Source of the DNA: Cardiocondyla obscurior
Taxonomy: Eukaryota > Arthropoda > Insecta > Hymenoptera > Formicidae
DNA length: 64,000 bases
Assembly (NCBI RefSeq): GCF_019399895.1
Contig: NC_091868.1
Location: forward strand, 1,784,499 to 1,848,498
Reading direction: 5' to 3'
Part shown: positions 34,949-47,503 of the stretch, piece by piece
Numbering within the stretch: position 1 is the first letter of the stretch
Layout: each line of letters begins with the position of its first letter
Position numbers and translations under genes: made by a program
The notes under the pieces: generated by a model
Seen by the model: only the letters and a program-made list of their open reading frames with translations
Database searches by the model: none
Told to the model about the DNA's origin: nothing

Positions 34949-37900
34949 CTGAAAAAGAAAAAAAAAATAAAATGGATTGCGGTAACGTCTAATAAGTTAC
35001 ACTGTATTGTCTCGATATAACTGTAACATGTAACGATCAAAGTGGAAGCGATGCTTTCGATTATGATTTTCTCCTCGTCGAAGCATCGTGCGATAAAAAC
35101 TATTCCCGGCGAAATTAAATTACCGCGGACACGGAGGTAGTTACCTCGCACCGGAATTATCGCTTCATCCTCTTCTAATAATGATATTAATTTCCCGGCA
35201 ATTTTTCCTCGATCATAACACCCTTGTCGTCCGCAAAACCAATGGACGATTTATTTGCTCCGAAAATTGCTACTAGGTAACCCATCTAGCGTGATCGTTA
35301 TCCCATTTGGAGCTCGCGCGATCGAGAAGCCACGGCGGGTCCACGATAATCTCGCGATAAGGATCTCATTACGGGAGTGCAAAATTGCGAAGAAGACGGC
35401 GAACGAGATAGACGAAGGGTGCAGAAAAATAATCGAAAGGCCAAGCTTCTTTTTTCCCGCGACGGATTAAGGATATTACGCGTATTGCGGAGTTACGTGT
35501 TTCGCTCGCCTCATCAATTTTTCCTTTACATAAGCCGAATATTGTAGTAACGCGGAATTTTAATTACCTTAGATACTCGCCGTGATATTATAGTCAACCG
35601 AAGTCAGGCTCCGGCTTTCTCTACCTATTCCTCGCGAGATGTTAGCGACCGTTGAGTGTTTTACTCGCAATCTCCAACGCTATTGTATACTCAGACGTTG
35701 ACGAAAATCGGTCCGCAAATCGCGCATCGTGCGGCAATAAGTGACGGTAGTCAATGTGAATACATCTTACGTAACGGCGTAATCTACGAGCAGCGGACAT
35801 TAATTAGGCGAACAATTTCCGGTAATCATACGGTTTTTCCCGAGCGCCGTGACGATTTCTCTTTACGGAAGTACGCTCGCAACATGCGCGTGAGGATTAG
35901 ACGGTGAGTTTTCTTGTTGGGGGATCGCGGAGGCGAGCTCGTCGTAAGAGACCGCTTATTATTGCGATCGGACCGCGCGCGACGAATCACGGATGCGACC
36001 ACCGTTTATGAAAGGATATTGCCTGACGGAATCGATTTGGCGAGAACAGTGAATTAGCCATCGTGCGCCGGGCTTCGATCCTCGAAGCGGCACTTACGTA
36101 AAGATGAACAACCGTAGAGGGAAATAAGCCTTAATCGCGGTCATTCGTCAAAGCGTATATCGCTTTTAATTACGCGTAACTATCCGAAAGGAAAATTCCG
36201 AAACTATTCCGCTTGCTACTCGTCGGCGCACGCGAAGAGAGTCGAGAACGTAACTCGCGTACTATTCCCAAAATTAAATAATACACAAGTATTTAACAGC
36301 CACGTGTCCACGCGGAGATCCGCGAGTTGTGTTCCGCTCGACTACCGCAAAGGAATGCGGGACTCTCGACAACAAAGTTGCGCGCTAGGCCTTGAGCCGG
36401 GCGACTTTGTTTATCATTCCCACCCTCACCTCTACCCCAACGTACGCGGGTTAACGCGCTGTACGTAAAACTCGCGCGCCAAATATTACAACGAACATTA
36501 TGTCGAATTCTGAAACAAAGTAAGCGTAAGTGAATGCGCGATCTATAACGTTTCGTTCTAATAAAAATAATACTATCGTTCCCGATACTAGTTACGAAGC
36601 GAGCGTGATAAGCCGTCGGTATAATTAGCGAATTCATTCTTTTCTCCTCGTACTCGCGAATATATGTGTCATCGATAAGTTTATCGCGTAGGTATAGTTC
36701 GTGCGATGCGTTAGTATAGTTTAAACGACACTCTGTATTCCGTCATACATATGTAACGTCAAGTTAACCCACATAACCCAGCGCATAGCTTTGTATAAAA
36801 CTGCCGATTTTTCTTCTTCCTTTTTCTTTTATTTTTTTTTTTTTCTTTCTTTTTTCTTTTTCTTTCCTTCCTTTCCCACTCCGCATTGGATATGCGTATT
36901 TGACTTTTTAAACGGCGAAAGTATGCATTGACAATTCCCCGCCTCTTCTCGTTAAAAAAAGATGCCGCTCAGTGCGCGAAGCAATGATCGATACGGGGAA
37001 TAATTCGATCGCTGTTTGCGTCGGAAACCGATGCGGCGACTCGCCGAGAAGCGGAATTCTAACTCGTCATTAAAGTCAATGAAGGGGAGCGCGTATTGTA
37101 ATGTAATATTGCGACATGCGTACGGCGAGATAAAACTAAAAATTTTATTCAAAAATATCGTAAACACCGGTTCCATTAGAATATCTATGAAACGAAGCGC
37201 TTGGACTCGATTTTGTCAAAAGAATACCAAGGAATGAACATGAGCATGCTAATACACGACTGCTACGGATAACTGGCAGTATTGGTATCGATATAAAATT
37301 TTTTTTAGCTGGAATTAATCTGAGCCGAGCCTAAAGGGTGGTGGATCAAGAAGACGAGGGGGGAAGGAAGCGATGGGACTGTTCTCGCCCTCAGTTCTCG
37401 GCGGTTCTTACCGGCCGGCGCTTTGCATTACATTATTAACTATGGGTTTCCCGCGTGAGGATCGACGCGCATCACGATAGCGTCGTGCGTTAGCCGCCGG
37501 TCGCCGCGGCAAATGCAATATCTTTCTCTCCGTGTACATACGTACGTAGAAACGCGCGAGCAGATATCAGCGAGGCCACGGGGGTGTATTCACAGCCATG
37601 CATCGCGGGCCATAACATCTTCCAACCGCCACCGTAGCGGGGTCTACCCTCTTCATGCATCACGCATAAAATACATGTCGCCCGAAGCGCGTGTTCACTC
37701 TATCGTCAGAAATCACGCGACGCTGCCGCTTTCACGAGCCTGTCATATTCTAAGTACCGTCGTTAAAAATAATTTTTTAATTAAATGTTACGTGTCAACT
37801 ATCTCGTGATAAATAAATTAAACTCAGGCGCCAAAAAAAAAAAAGAAATTAATTAAGCGTAAATGTAACGTCTGCAGAGTATCGCTACTGAGGGAATTGA

Positions 37901-40900
37901 AAAGCTGCAACAACATTTTGATAAAATTCAACGGTAAACATTGAGCAACGTTAAATCACGTTGAATAATAGATATTACTTAACGATAAACTTCTCATGCG
38001 CGACCAGGCCACGTCGTGTTACAGAATGCATAGTTTTTCAGCAAGAAATCGCGAGATTTAACGCTGTTACAGCCATGAACGTCGGGATGGAAGGCGTAAT
38101 CAAAACTGCCCGCGGGACGAACGGCAAAAAGCTGAGAGCTTAAAACATCGCGTACAATGTGACCGGATAAATATCGCCGTGGTACGCCCGTCCGTAAAAT
38201 CTTTAATCGGCTGCAAAGCGTAGCGGTATCTAATATACCTCTTGCGTCGCGCTATTATAATATTGTAATAGTGGCAGTGGAAGATGACGAGGTAACGCAG
38301 GCATGAACGCGGGTAAATATACCTTCTGATCGCGAACGTGCACACGTTCACGCTCGCGCTCGTTCCGTCGTTGCAGGCGGCACGCGATTAAAAAAAAATC
38401 GCAAAGGTCTGAGAAACAATTTATGTTAATGAAAGCCTCCTTTTCACTATGCGTCATTAGGTAGAACGGCGCGATTAACGTCGCAGGTTTAGGTCAATGT
38501 TACAGCAACGAGCGTGAATGGTCTCTTCGCAAATTGCTACAACGCGTTACTCGCTCCGTTAAAAAAAAAAAAATACTCGGCGAGGCGCTCGACTCATTCC
38601 CGTATCTAATCTCTTATCAACCCGATAACACAGATAGCGCCGCACGGGTTTCGTTCCGTACGATTTTAAAATATTCAAATTCTATGAAGCCGCCCGTCTC
38701 TTTAAATGCCGCGCGGGAAGGAACGAAGAAAAAGAAGCCGGTAACGAGCTTTACAACTGTACACTCTCGCTGCGTAAGGTTCCACCGGATATAAACAGAG
38801 GCAAAACTATCTTCGCGAGTGACTTTCACCCGATTGACTTTCCCTTTCTCTCTATGGCGCGAGTGGAGGTAATTGGACGCGCGGCTGACCGGCTTGCTCT
38901 TTCTGGCATCGGAAGAATCTGTTGGCCCACTTCCGGATCGCGCACGGCCGTCTCTCGACTGTTTACGCTCACGTGCTCGCGAATGATCCGCGAATTTAGA
39001 ATTCGATAATTGACGCTGGAAAGCTTCAAACGTGCCTGCCCGCGTGTGCGTGTATATATGCATTAAATGTCAGAAAGATACTTTATTCCAACGTTCAACA
39101 AGCGTGCGCCTGCGATTAATCTCCCGGCCGTTTATTTTTGCTATTCGAAAGCTCTATCGCTACAAGTCTCACAGAAGTTACCGCATACGTTGTTCCATCA
39201 TAAAATTATATAACGTTTGAGATATTTTAATGTATTTTTTTCTTTTTCGAAATAACCTGTCTTCATGTTTTTGTTTAAAACCGGTACTTAAAATTTTCTG
39301 TTAATTTTCATCATAAAAATTAAACTCTTAATCATGCCAGCGATTCAGATCAGATAAGACTATGTCGTTAAATAAAGATAAGACTATGCCAGATAAAACT
39401 CAGTAACTATAATTCTGTAACAAAAATAACTTTTATTGCTTAACTCGAGAAACGTTATCAATTATTAATCGATAATCCTCCTTTTTTTATTTTCCTAAGA
39501 ATGAATAATTTCTTGCGTAATATTTGTGTATGTCTTCCTAGACTGTGTTAATTTTCTAGATATGTGTAATCTCGTGATATGCTCTCCGCGCAAGTAATAT
39601 AAAAGATGACTAAAGATGTAATCACAACCAACATGCTTTATCATGCTTTATCAAAAAAAAAAAAAAAACCGTGTCATATTTCGAACGGAAATGATATGGT
39701 AAAATTTATTTATCAAAAAATATTAGAATTATGAATTTGATAAATGCAATTTACGAACATGATAAACGATCTTATTCTTTATAAATGTTTTTCTTTATTT
39801 CTTTTTCAAAAGTATTCGAAGGAAACTTTTTTAATAAAAATAATTGTGCGTGATTATAATTTTTCCAAAATATTTAAAAAAAAACCAAATATAGGAAACG
39901 TTAAAGAATTTATCTCGCATGCACATCGAATGTGACACCACTAGAAACGTGTGTGAATAAATATCACACTAGCCGGGTATTATAATGTACTAAAAACCGG
40001 TTTAAAATATATTCATTAACGCTAGAGTTAATAACAACAAGAATTTTAATTAATAGTTCTCTCGAGGCATGTAATATGTTTACTTCTTATGATCAAAGTA
40101 TGCATCAAAGTATATTATATTTCACATTATAATGATAAATTACTTGTAAATAATAAAATTCTACATTTCTACAATAAGCATATATTTTTCGCATAAAACT
40201 ATTTCCTATAACGTCAACGCAAACTTGTAATATGATGTAAATAAAATTAATGATGTCATTTCAATATTATATTGCGTCAGCACTCTGATTGATTGAACAA
40301 GTATTTCAAATTACTTATTACTGCTTTTTGAGTTAAAATCGTATTGATATATGAAAAGAATATTGCAATATATATCGCATATAAAATATTATTCAAAAAT
40401 TATATGTAACCGTGCAAATAAACGTGTTTTTCTATCGAAAAGGAAACGACAGATTGCAGACAAGAATAGCCACAAGTGCTAATAATGGATCACGTTAATT
40501 ATTAATGCAAAGCGCTTAAGTCAGTTGCCCTTATGGGCTATTTTAATACGCGAGGCCTGTTTTCGTCTATGCCTTTCGACCATTTCCGCCCCCCAAATTA
40601 GAACCGCCAATAAACGCGCGGTCCAATAGAGGTTCCGTTGTTTGATCAAGTGCACACCAGATCGTCTATCTCAATCTAACTCTCTATATCTGTCGTTCGT
40701 TCCTTCCCGTTCTAACGTAGAGACATACGAGTCGAAAGCCTCGAAACACTGAGTGCACAACCGTGAAAAAAAAAAAGAAAAAAAAGAAAAAAACCGACAA
40801 TTCGAGATGGTTAAACATGAGCTGTCCCGCGAACGTTGCAAGTGCTAATGAATGATGCGGATGGTGCTGCATCATGCAACGGGTTCTTTCAAAGAGAACG

Positions 40901-41490
40901 GAGACGCGAGTTTGAAGTTCGTGAAGGAAAAAAGGGCAGTAGAATGGAAAGAACCGATAGAAGTCAGAAAAAAAGGATGTGGGAGGGTCTTATGGTAATA
41001 TCCAAAACCTCTCGGTAGATATTTTATGTTAATACTCGAACGTGAACTTTGCATCGACTACTGCGTCTGATTTTTTATTCATTTATTTTTTTTTTTTTAC
41101 TCGTGCTTCACCTACGTTTAACTGTGTGTTAAAATATATGATATCGTTAAATATTCAACGTCATATTTAGCAATGAACGCTCTGGTTATTTAAATTACGA
41201 ATTTTCATAATTATCTAGACGTTCGTAAAGTTTACTTGTTTGAAAACCTACTTAATATTTGTCATCTTATTGCATAACGATAAACTCCATTAAAATGACC
41301 CTTTTTGCAAGATGCGCGTACATTACAGGGACAAAAGTCAATAGACGTGACGACCCATGCCGGCGTATTGGATAGAAGGAAAACCTTGCGGCTGCGCTAA
41401 GTTCGCGTTGCGTTTGCGTGCTGTAGCGATAGGCGGTCTCTTCGAGTGCGAAACCATTGTCGCCGGTAGGAAAACGAGAGAGTCACGCGT
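34949..41490. other. No gene seen; long stretch with CpG patches and T/C tracts
   Basis: GC/CpG-rich patches (35250-36060, 36300-36480, 37330-37720) carry multiple open frames but no recognised protein. A T/C tract of about 70 nt lies at 36808-36877 with one interruption. Octamer-like words TTTGCATT (about 37422) and AAATGCAA (about 37511) face each other in the 37.4-37.5 kb GC patch. Short tandem repeats occur at 39352-39390 (AGATAAGACTATG twice) and 39633-39652 (ATGCTTTATC twice). No splice-supported exon. Confidence 0.5.
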
Positions 41491-41508
41491 ATACGTACAC
41501 GTCGCTGA

Positions 41509-41550
41509 TATAAGTGCCGTTCGTTAGTCGCTGCAGCTCAAAGTGCAATG
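41509..41550 (+). promoter_or_regulatory. Candidate TATA core promoter with short ORF downstream
   Basis: ATATAAG (41508-41514) is followed 31 bp later by GCTCAAAG (TCA at 41538-41540), which fits TATA-to-start spacing. An ATG at 41548 opens a 33-codon frame closing near 41650. The upstream 150 bp is CpG-rich. The initiator is not the best TCAGT form, and nothing confirms a transcript. Confidence 0.2.
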
Positions 41551-41792
41551 ACTTTTAGAGCCTTACGCGATACCTTACACCGATCATTCGTTGCAACGCG
41601 ATATGACGATAGACGTCCTACCAAAAACATTTATCTGCATCTCGTCTAACGACAAAGAATTTGTTTTAAACTTTACTCGCTATAATTTACTCGCTGATTT
41701 AAGTAAATTATTAATGTTGAAATAATGATACTTAAAAAAAATACAGTATTTTATTCGGCGCACGTGTATGATGTATAGCGTAAAATCAGCCA

Positions 41793-41821
41793 TTCACCAA
41801 GCCGTATTGTGGCTTGGTGAA
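41793..41821. repeat. Perfect 11-bp hairpin
   Basis: TTCACCAAGCC (41793-41803) and GGCTTGGTGAA (41811-41821) are exact complements around the 7-nt loop GTATTGT. GCCAT (41789-41793) and ATGGC (41830-41834) could extend pairing across a bulge. The stem is GC-containing, so it is less likely to be a chance product than the AT-rich repeats elsewhere. It is too short for a typical microRNA hairpin. Confidence 0.75.
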
Positions 41822-42367
41822 ATAGAATAATGGCATTTAGTCCTAACCAACATTACTGATGCAGGCGGTCATTAACCCATTGGCATCAATGAGCGGAATA
41901 ATCCGCGCTCGCGAGTCTGTCCGTGCCATCGAAACGCATTACGTCGGATGAAACCGTTTTGATTGTTGCAAACAAATTGTTTCTAATGCATAATTACCGT
42001 TTCTAATCCTTGCGTAAATTAAATAAGATTTAACGTAAAAATAAATTATTAATTATTAATTTTTTTCTAAATAAATTTCGTTAACTTAAATCGTTCTTTT
42101 CTCGATCGTGTTTCAACAGTACGTAGGTCATGATGCTAAAATTTCATTTATCGACTATCATATATAAGAAAAAAAATAAAATAAAATAAAAGTGTCAAAC
42201 GTACAATTGTAAGCCTATACTCCGTGCAACAGGAGAAATTATAGCGATTTATGCAACCCTCACGATTGTCGTTACTGTAAGATTAATGTGAAATGTGAAA
42301 GTTCCAATCGGAGTGGCGCCTGGCCACGGAAATACTGGAGGATAAGAAAGTAAGAGCGTGAACTGCA

Positions 42368-42601
42368 GTGTACGTAAGCACGTATACGCACAATACGCAC
42401 CATTACTGGGTACGGATGGTGTGCGAGCGCGTGCTATGTCTACTAAGTAAATTATGTAAAGATGTAAAATTACTATGTAAAGCATATGCTACAACGACAC
42501 GTAATGATAAATGTTTCGAAAAAGTATGTCAAGAGGCGCTATTAAACTTATGCGCTTACGATGCAGATAAATGTTATTGGTTTGCTTGTCATTCTGGGTA
42601 A
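42368..42601 (+). CDS. Candidate cysteine-rich small ORF (unrecognised)
   Basis: The open frame continues from an acceptor-like ACTGCAG (AG at 42367-42368). Its first ATG is at 42416, giving 61 codons to the TAA at 42599-42601. The ATG-initiated part has nine cysteines in about 60 residues, in short segments such as KLCKDVKLLCKAY and NLCAYDADKCYWFACHSG. It is Lys/Leu-rich with few arginines, unlike the CpG-driven spurious frames. There is no signal peptide in the visible part; one would have to come from an upstream exon. The candidate TATA promoter at 41.5 kb lies about 0.9 kb upstream, but no donor joins in the right phase that I could find. I do not recognise a family and propose no function. 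It may be a gene remnant or chance. Confidence 0.2.
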   Translation: MYVSTYTHNTHHYWVRMVCERVLCLLSKLCKDVKLLCKAYATTTRNDKCFEKVCQEALLNLCAYDADKCYWFACHSG

Positions 42602-45600
42602 TTCTCAATTTCCTCACTTCCCAATAGCATTGTGACATTAGCATTACGTAAAAATATCGTCGTTATTCGCACGCACTGACATTTCTAAATGTGCGATATT
42701 AAAATTAAGTCGTTAAACTGTGCTGCGTCGAATAGATGTAAATCAAAATCAAAGATTTTAAGCTTGGCTAGCTCGATGTTACTTGTACGTATATCTGAGA
42801 AGAATCGCGTGTGTTTCGTTTCAAGTAGAGCTTTACGAGGTACTGTCGCGGCGTGGGAGAAGAAACCAATAACGCGCCAATAACGACAACTTTTTTCGCA
42901 AAACAGACTCTAGAAGAGCTACCATAAGCCGGTACAGCATGAGCCGTCATTCCGCTCGGTCCGGTTTAGCCGCGTGCATTTACCCGTGTCGTTACATACC
43001 TGCTTTCCTGCCTGCCATTACCTTGGCCTTTGCGATTCCCAGAACGATTTCTGCACCGATCTATCGATTTGAGATCTACGCAGGTATCATGGGCATGACG
43101 AAGAGACGCCAAAGGTATCAGTCAGAAGGTTTGCTTAAGAGGGTACTTCAGCTGAGTTTTTACCTGAAAAATAAACCATATTTCAAAAATGTAAGATTAA
43201 CTGTTTTCCAAGTTGCTTCTTATAAAGCTTATGTATTGTATAAATTAAAACATTTATGGCGCATAACAAAGAAACATTTTTAATAAGAGAATATGTCGAT
43301 AGCATTTTCGATAACCATAATCAGCTTTAATCGCGCGAATGATTCAGACGTTAGTTATATTAATAAGTCTTTTGATGTCGCGCCTACACGACTAAACTAT
43401 GATGTATAATAGACTGCAACATGATGCAGAATCAACGCTGATTAATACCACGACAGCTTCTTCTGCACCTCGCTCTGACATTTTCATCGTGACATTTTAG
43501 TCTGTAATTCTCCAATTACATAACAAATTTTTATCGCAGCCACGATATTTTTTTTATATATCTCACGTTTTTCGCGTTTTTTTTCACAAAGAATAGAGAA
43601 GAATAAAATTAAATTTAAATTTTAGCTTCAACTTTCTTCTAAGTTGTAGGAAAAGAGAAAAAAAAAGCTATAAACTTCCTATACATATTACATCAAAAAT
43701 GGTCAAAGAAAAAGCTGAAAGAACCTTCACATTGTTCTCGAGAATAATAAAAGTAAAAGAAACTGAAAAACGCATGAACAAAAAACCGTAAAATCCTAAC
43801 ATTAAACTCTGATGTTTAAACATTTGTATTCCGTCGACATTATCGTAAATTTTCTTTAACTCATAATTCGTTCTGACTCACACCCGTGACGTACATTCAA
43901 CTAAATGACGTTATCAACCCTGTGCGGTGAAAATTCGAATGACGTTCAGTTTTTTAAATGCGTCATTACTGTATTCATGCAAGAATGCAGACCATGACGT
44001 CAACGAAAGAGCAAGCGAGAAGAAAAAGCGCAGTGTCTTAACGTGATGCTTCAAAGAAAGATTCAACGCAAAAAAAATCATATGATGTCACGAGACTCGA
44101 TGAAAGGTATTTCCACATGTTACTGCTTCGAATACTGTTAAATTTATCCAATTAAATTAAAAGAAAGAAGATTAACAAATTAATTTAAAATTGCTCGCCA
44201 GATTGTACATAGTTTAATAAAATTAAATACAATCGTTCTCGCTGCCTGTTTCTCTTCGCACACTTCTTTCGCTGTCGGAGATATTACGAACGTACAAGAG
44301 ATGCAAAGTTGCAAGAAAAGTTCCTGGTTAAGCACAACGTTGCTCTGCGTAACACATGTCACATCCGTGCGCATTTCACGTGCTCTCCCGCAATAATGAA
44401 TACATACGCTGCGCACGTGACGGATACTTGCCGCTATCTTTCCCTTTATTTTTCTCTATTCTTTATACCGAACATCCGCAAATGAAAAAAATTTCGACAT
44501 TTTCTCTTTTTGATAGTTCTTAGAACACGTGTCAAAGCTGCAAAGCTGTCCTAACATTGTAATGTCTTTGTATGGATACAACTTCTACATTTTTAATTTT
44601 ATATTCTATACTTTAAGAACCCATAGAAGCTAAAAAGGAAGTAACCGTTCCTTTGTACAATCTTATAGTCATTCTACAGCCAACTAGTTTACCTGAAGTG
44701 CTTTATCTTCGACAATTACATTCATTCAAAAATGTTCAACAATAAGATGCATATCTTTTCGCTTACGTCATTAATACATGATTAAGTTGTATACCTAAAG
44801 AATACGAATACGTACAAAGACTATTTCATGACGACAATCTTATAGTTATTAAAATATTAAAATTATCTATAAAAAATTTAATTATTTGAGCTTAATAACC
44901 GAGGCTGAAAAAATTGATATATGTTATAAAAAAAAACAAAATGACAATTAACGGGGAAAAAATTGCAAGAAATTATTGTACATCTTATCAAGTTTCAAAT
45001 TTCACGCTCAATCATACACGGCTTATAAACCTATCGCAGAAATGGGAGTGCCGCTCTCTTTCTCTCTTGTACTCTCATGTATACTTCTCACAAAGAACCC
45101 GCATACCCCAGGGTGATATCTCTGAATACAGTTCGGCCACCATGACGGAAACTGACTCCCATTAGATGTTATATTTAGTACCATGAGAATCTGTTCGGGG
45201 TTGAAAACACCTCCCCATGAGATTCGACAGTTCACCCTCATAGACCCGTATGTTACATCGTGTATCATGACACTCCCTAATTAGACAGCGAGTCAAACTT
45301 CTCAGTAGCTACCACATATGGTCAATTATATATGAAGCAATAAAATAGTCGAGTCTTACCGCGTGATTAATACATTGATATCGTTAACTAATTATCGTAT
45401 TGAGCTTTTAAGTTTTTATAAAAGGAGTGAGAATCACGGTGGCCGACGTATCAGTTAAACGTTACACAGTAAATCATTTTTGTTAGACAAAAAGTCTCTG
45501 TTAATCCTGAAAATAATAATTAATTGTGATCAAGATAATTTTTCTTAATAACTCATACATCATTTTTTTATCTGAAGTGGCTCTTTCTTTTATCATTCAT

Positions 45601-47340
45601 TGCTTACTTTGTAATAAAAAATTTTCCATTGTCGGGAAGAATTTCAATCAGGATTTGACATTGGACCGCTGTGAAATCGGCAGGAGTCTCACTTCCTACT
45701 CTTGCGACCTCGTGGCAGCCAAACTTCCGGCTTTCCCTTCGCGAAATGTCACTTCCTTCTTCGATTAACAGCGCTGCTGGTACGTGTGAAATTCTGTAAA
45801 AACGTTTGTTCCTGTTTTACACGCCCAAGGAAAAGAAAAAAAAGAAATAGCCGATTATAATTAACTCGACCAGATACGTGACATTCTTCCTAAATCAATA
45901 AATACATTTTTGTCTCACGTGTCACGTTATACGCATTTCTATAATTAAACGCGAAAATTACATATAAAACACGCTGATAACAGAATCAAGTCAACTTTAC
46001 GCGGCAGCTGACATTAATAATTTTTGAAAAGACATTCTTGAAAAGATTTCCTATACACAAGTTGCAGTCGACGCCGATTATTATGCGTACGTCATATAAA
46101 AGTTTCATTTACATTTCTATGTTATTAACATAACGTAAAAGATAATGAATCGAATCGTTATTAAATTACGAACAATTGCTGGCGGCGCAATTTACGTTTG
46201 TGGTCGGAAAATCGTAACGGTGAATCGCAGTACAAAAAATTATAACAAACGTAGACAGTTACTGCTTAGAATCTTGCGGTCTACGTCGCAGGTGAATAAA
46301 AGCATGAATTTCATTCATGCTGTTTGACCGCTGGAATGTGTTCGAGTTGTCGGGCGATTGAGAGAGCAGTATCTGGAGTTATAGTTTTGCTTTCGGAGCA
46401 ATAGAGGAGGAAGAAAACGGTCTTCTGTATCTGTATTCAACGCGTACTCATTTTCTCCCGCTGAGTCTTTGCAGTAACGACTAAATAACGACGATCTGGA
46501 AATTGATCGTGCAAGTTTTTGCCGACGTGTGTAAGACAAATATCATTATTTAGCTACGTGATATCTCGGACCGTTACCGGCGTACACAACGATTCTACCT
46601 ACGATATTGTCAGTTGAAAAGGAAAAAGAAAAGGATATCGCAATGGTTGATTTTGCGGTCGCATTAATAAACGGACGTTCCTTTCGGACTGTATCATCGC
46701 TGATTCAACGTTATTACTTTCGTCTTTTTTTCTTACATTTGATATGATAAAATGCCGATTACGCTCGTTCATAACTCGTACAATATGCGCCGCGATGTTC
46801 CTGCGAGTCCGTCCCTTTCGCGAAGGATCCCAGCACTTCCCTGAAACGTAACGTTTTTACAACGAGGTCGTCGGAATCTCAATAAAAAGTTGTTAGTTTC
46901 TTTGTAACGTCCTATTACGCCGTTACGATCCTATTATCGTTTTCTGCAGAAAGACTGGCGTAACTCGCGCTCTCGCCGTTCTGCCCCGCTAATCGTCATG
47001 TAGGGCAAAAAGAATCGGCAATATTTAAGTCGCACGGGATACTCTACCTTGCGCGGGGAGGAGGAGGGGCCGGCTTCGTCGCTCGATGAGAGAACGCACG
47101 GCATCGCCATTACGTGCATACCCGGATCCCCGCGTCTCGGCGAGATTCAGTTCTGGATCAAGACGAGGCTTCACGCTGCGGAGGGATGCGACCCCGAATC
47201 CTGGCCAATGGGGGAGCTCAGGATCGGGTGGTAGGAACGGCGCGATACGGTGGATGAGGCTTGGTAGATGGAAAATTGAAAGCCGACCGGCGTACCTTAC
47301 TTCGCGTCAGCCGTACGAGCAGTGCAAGCTAGTGCGAAGC
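42602..47340. other. No gene seen; sparse AT-rich DNA, becoming GC-rich after 47.0 kb
   Basis: A 114-codon plus frame at 42939-43283 begins at a non-consensus start and is crossed by a donor-like GCAG/GTATCA near 43083. The minus frame at 45023-45268 is unrecognised. The inverted repeat AGCATGAAT-ttc-ATTCATGCT is at 46301-46321. From 47018 the sequence becomes GC/CpG-rich, with a CCAAT word near 47206, forming the distal part of the promoter region. Confidence 0.5.
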
Positions 47341-47360
47341 GGCCCAGCTCCCCCACCATC

Positions 47361-47503
47361 GGTCACGTGACCGTCGAGCCGGGCCGTGATTGGCCGGCGC
47401 CTCTGCAGCGCAGAGAGCCCCCGGCCGCCCGGCCAGTCGAGCCTGCGACCTGCGTGACTTTGCTCGGAGTACTAGCTGCGACTTTCAGTCGGCTCTCAGT
47501 CAG
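47361..47503 (+). promoter_or_regulatory. GC-rich core promoter: palindromic E-box, CCAAT box, tandem initiators
   Basis: GGTCACGTGACC (47361-47372) is a perfect 12-bp palindrome containing TCACGTGA, the site class of USF/MITF/TFEB-type bHLH-zip factors. ATTGG (47389-47393) is a reversed CCAAT box. About 95-110 bp downstream, two arthropod-type initiators TCAGT lie at 47485-47489 and 47496-47500, with a third TCAG at 47500. No TATA box is visible, typical of a CpG-rich housekeeping or neuronal promoter with dispersed starts. It reads into the 5' UTR and coding exon below. Confidence 0.55.
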
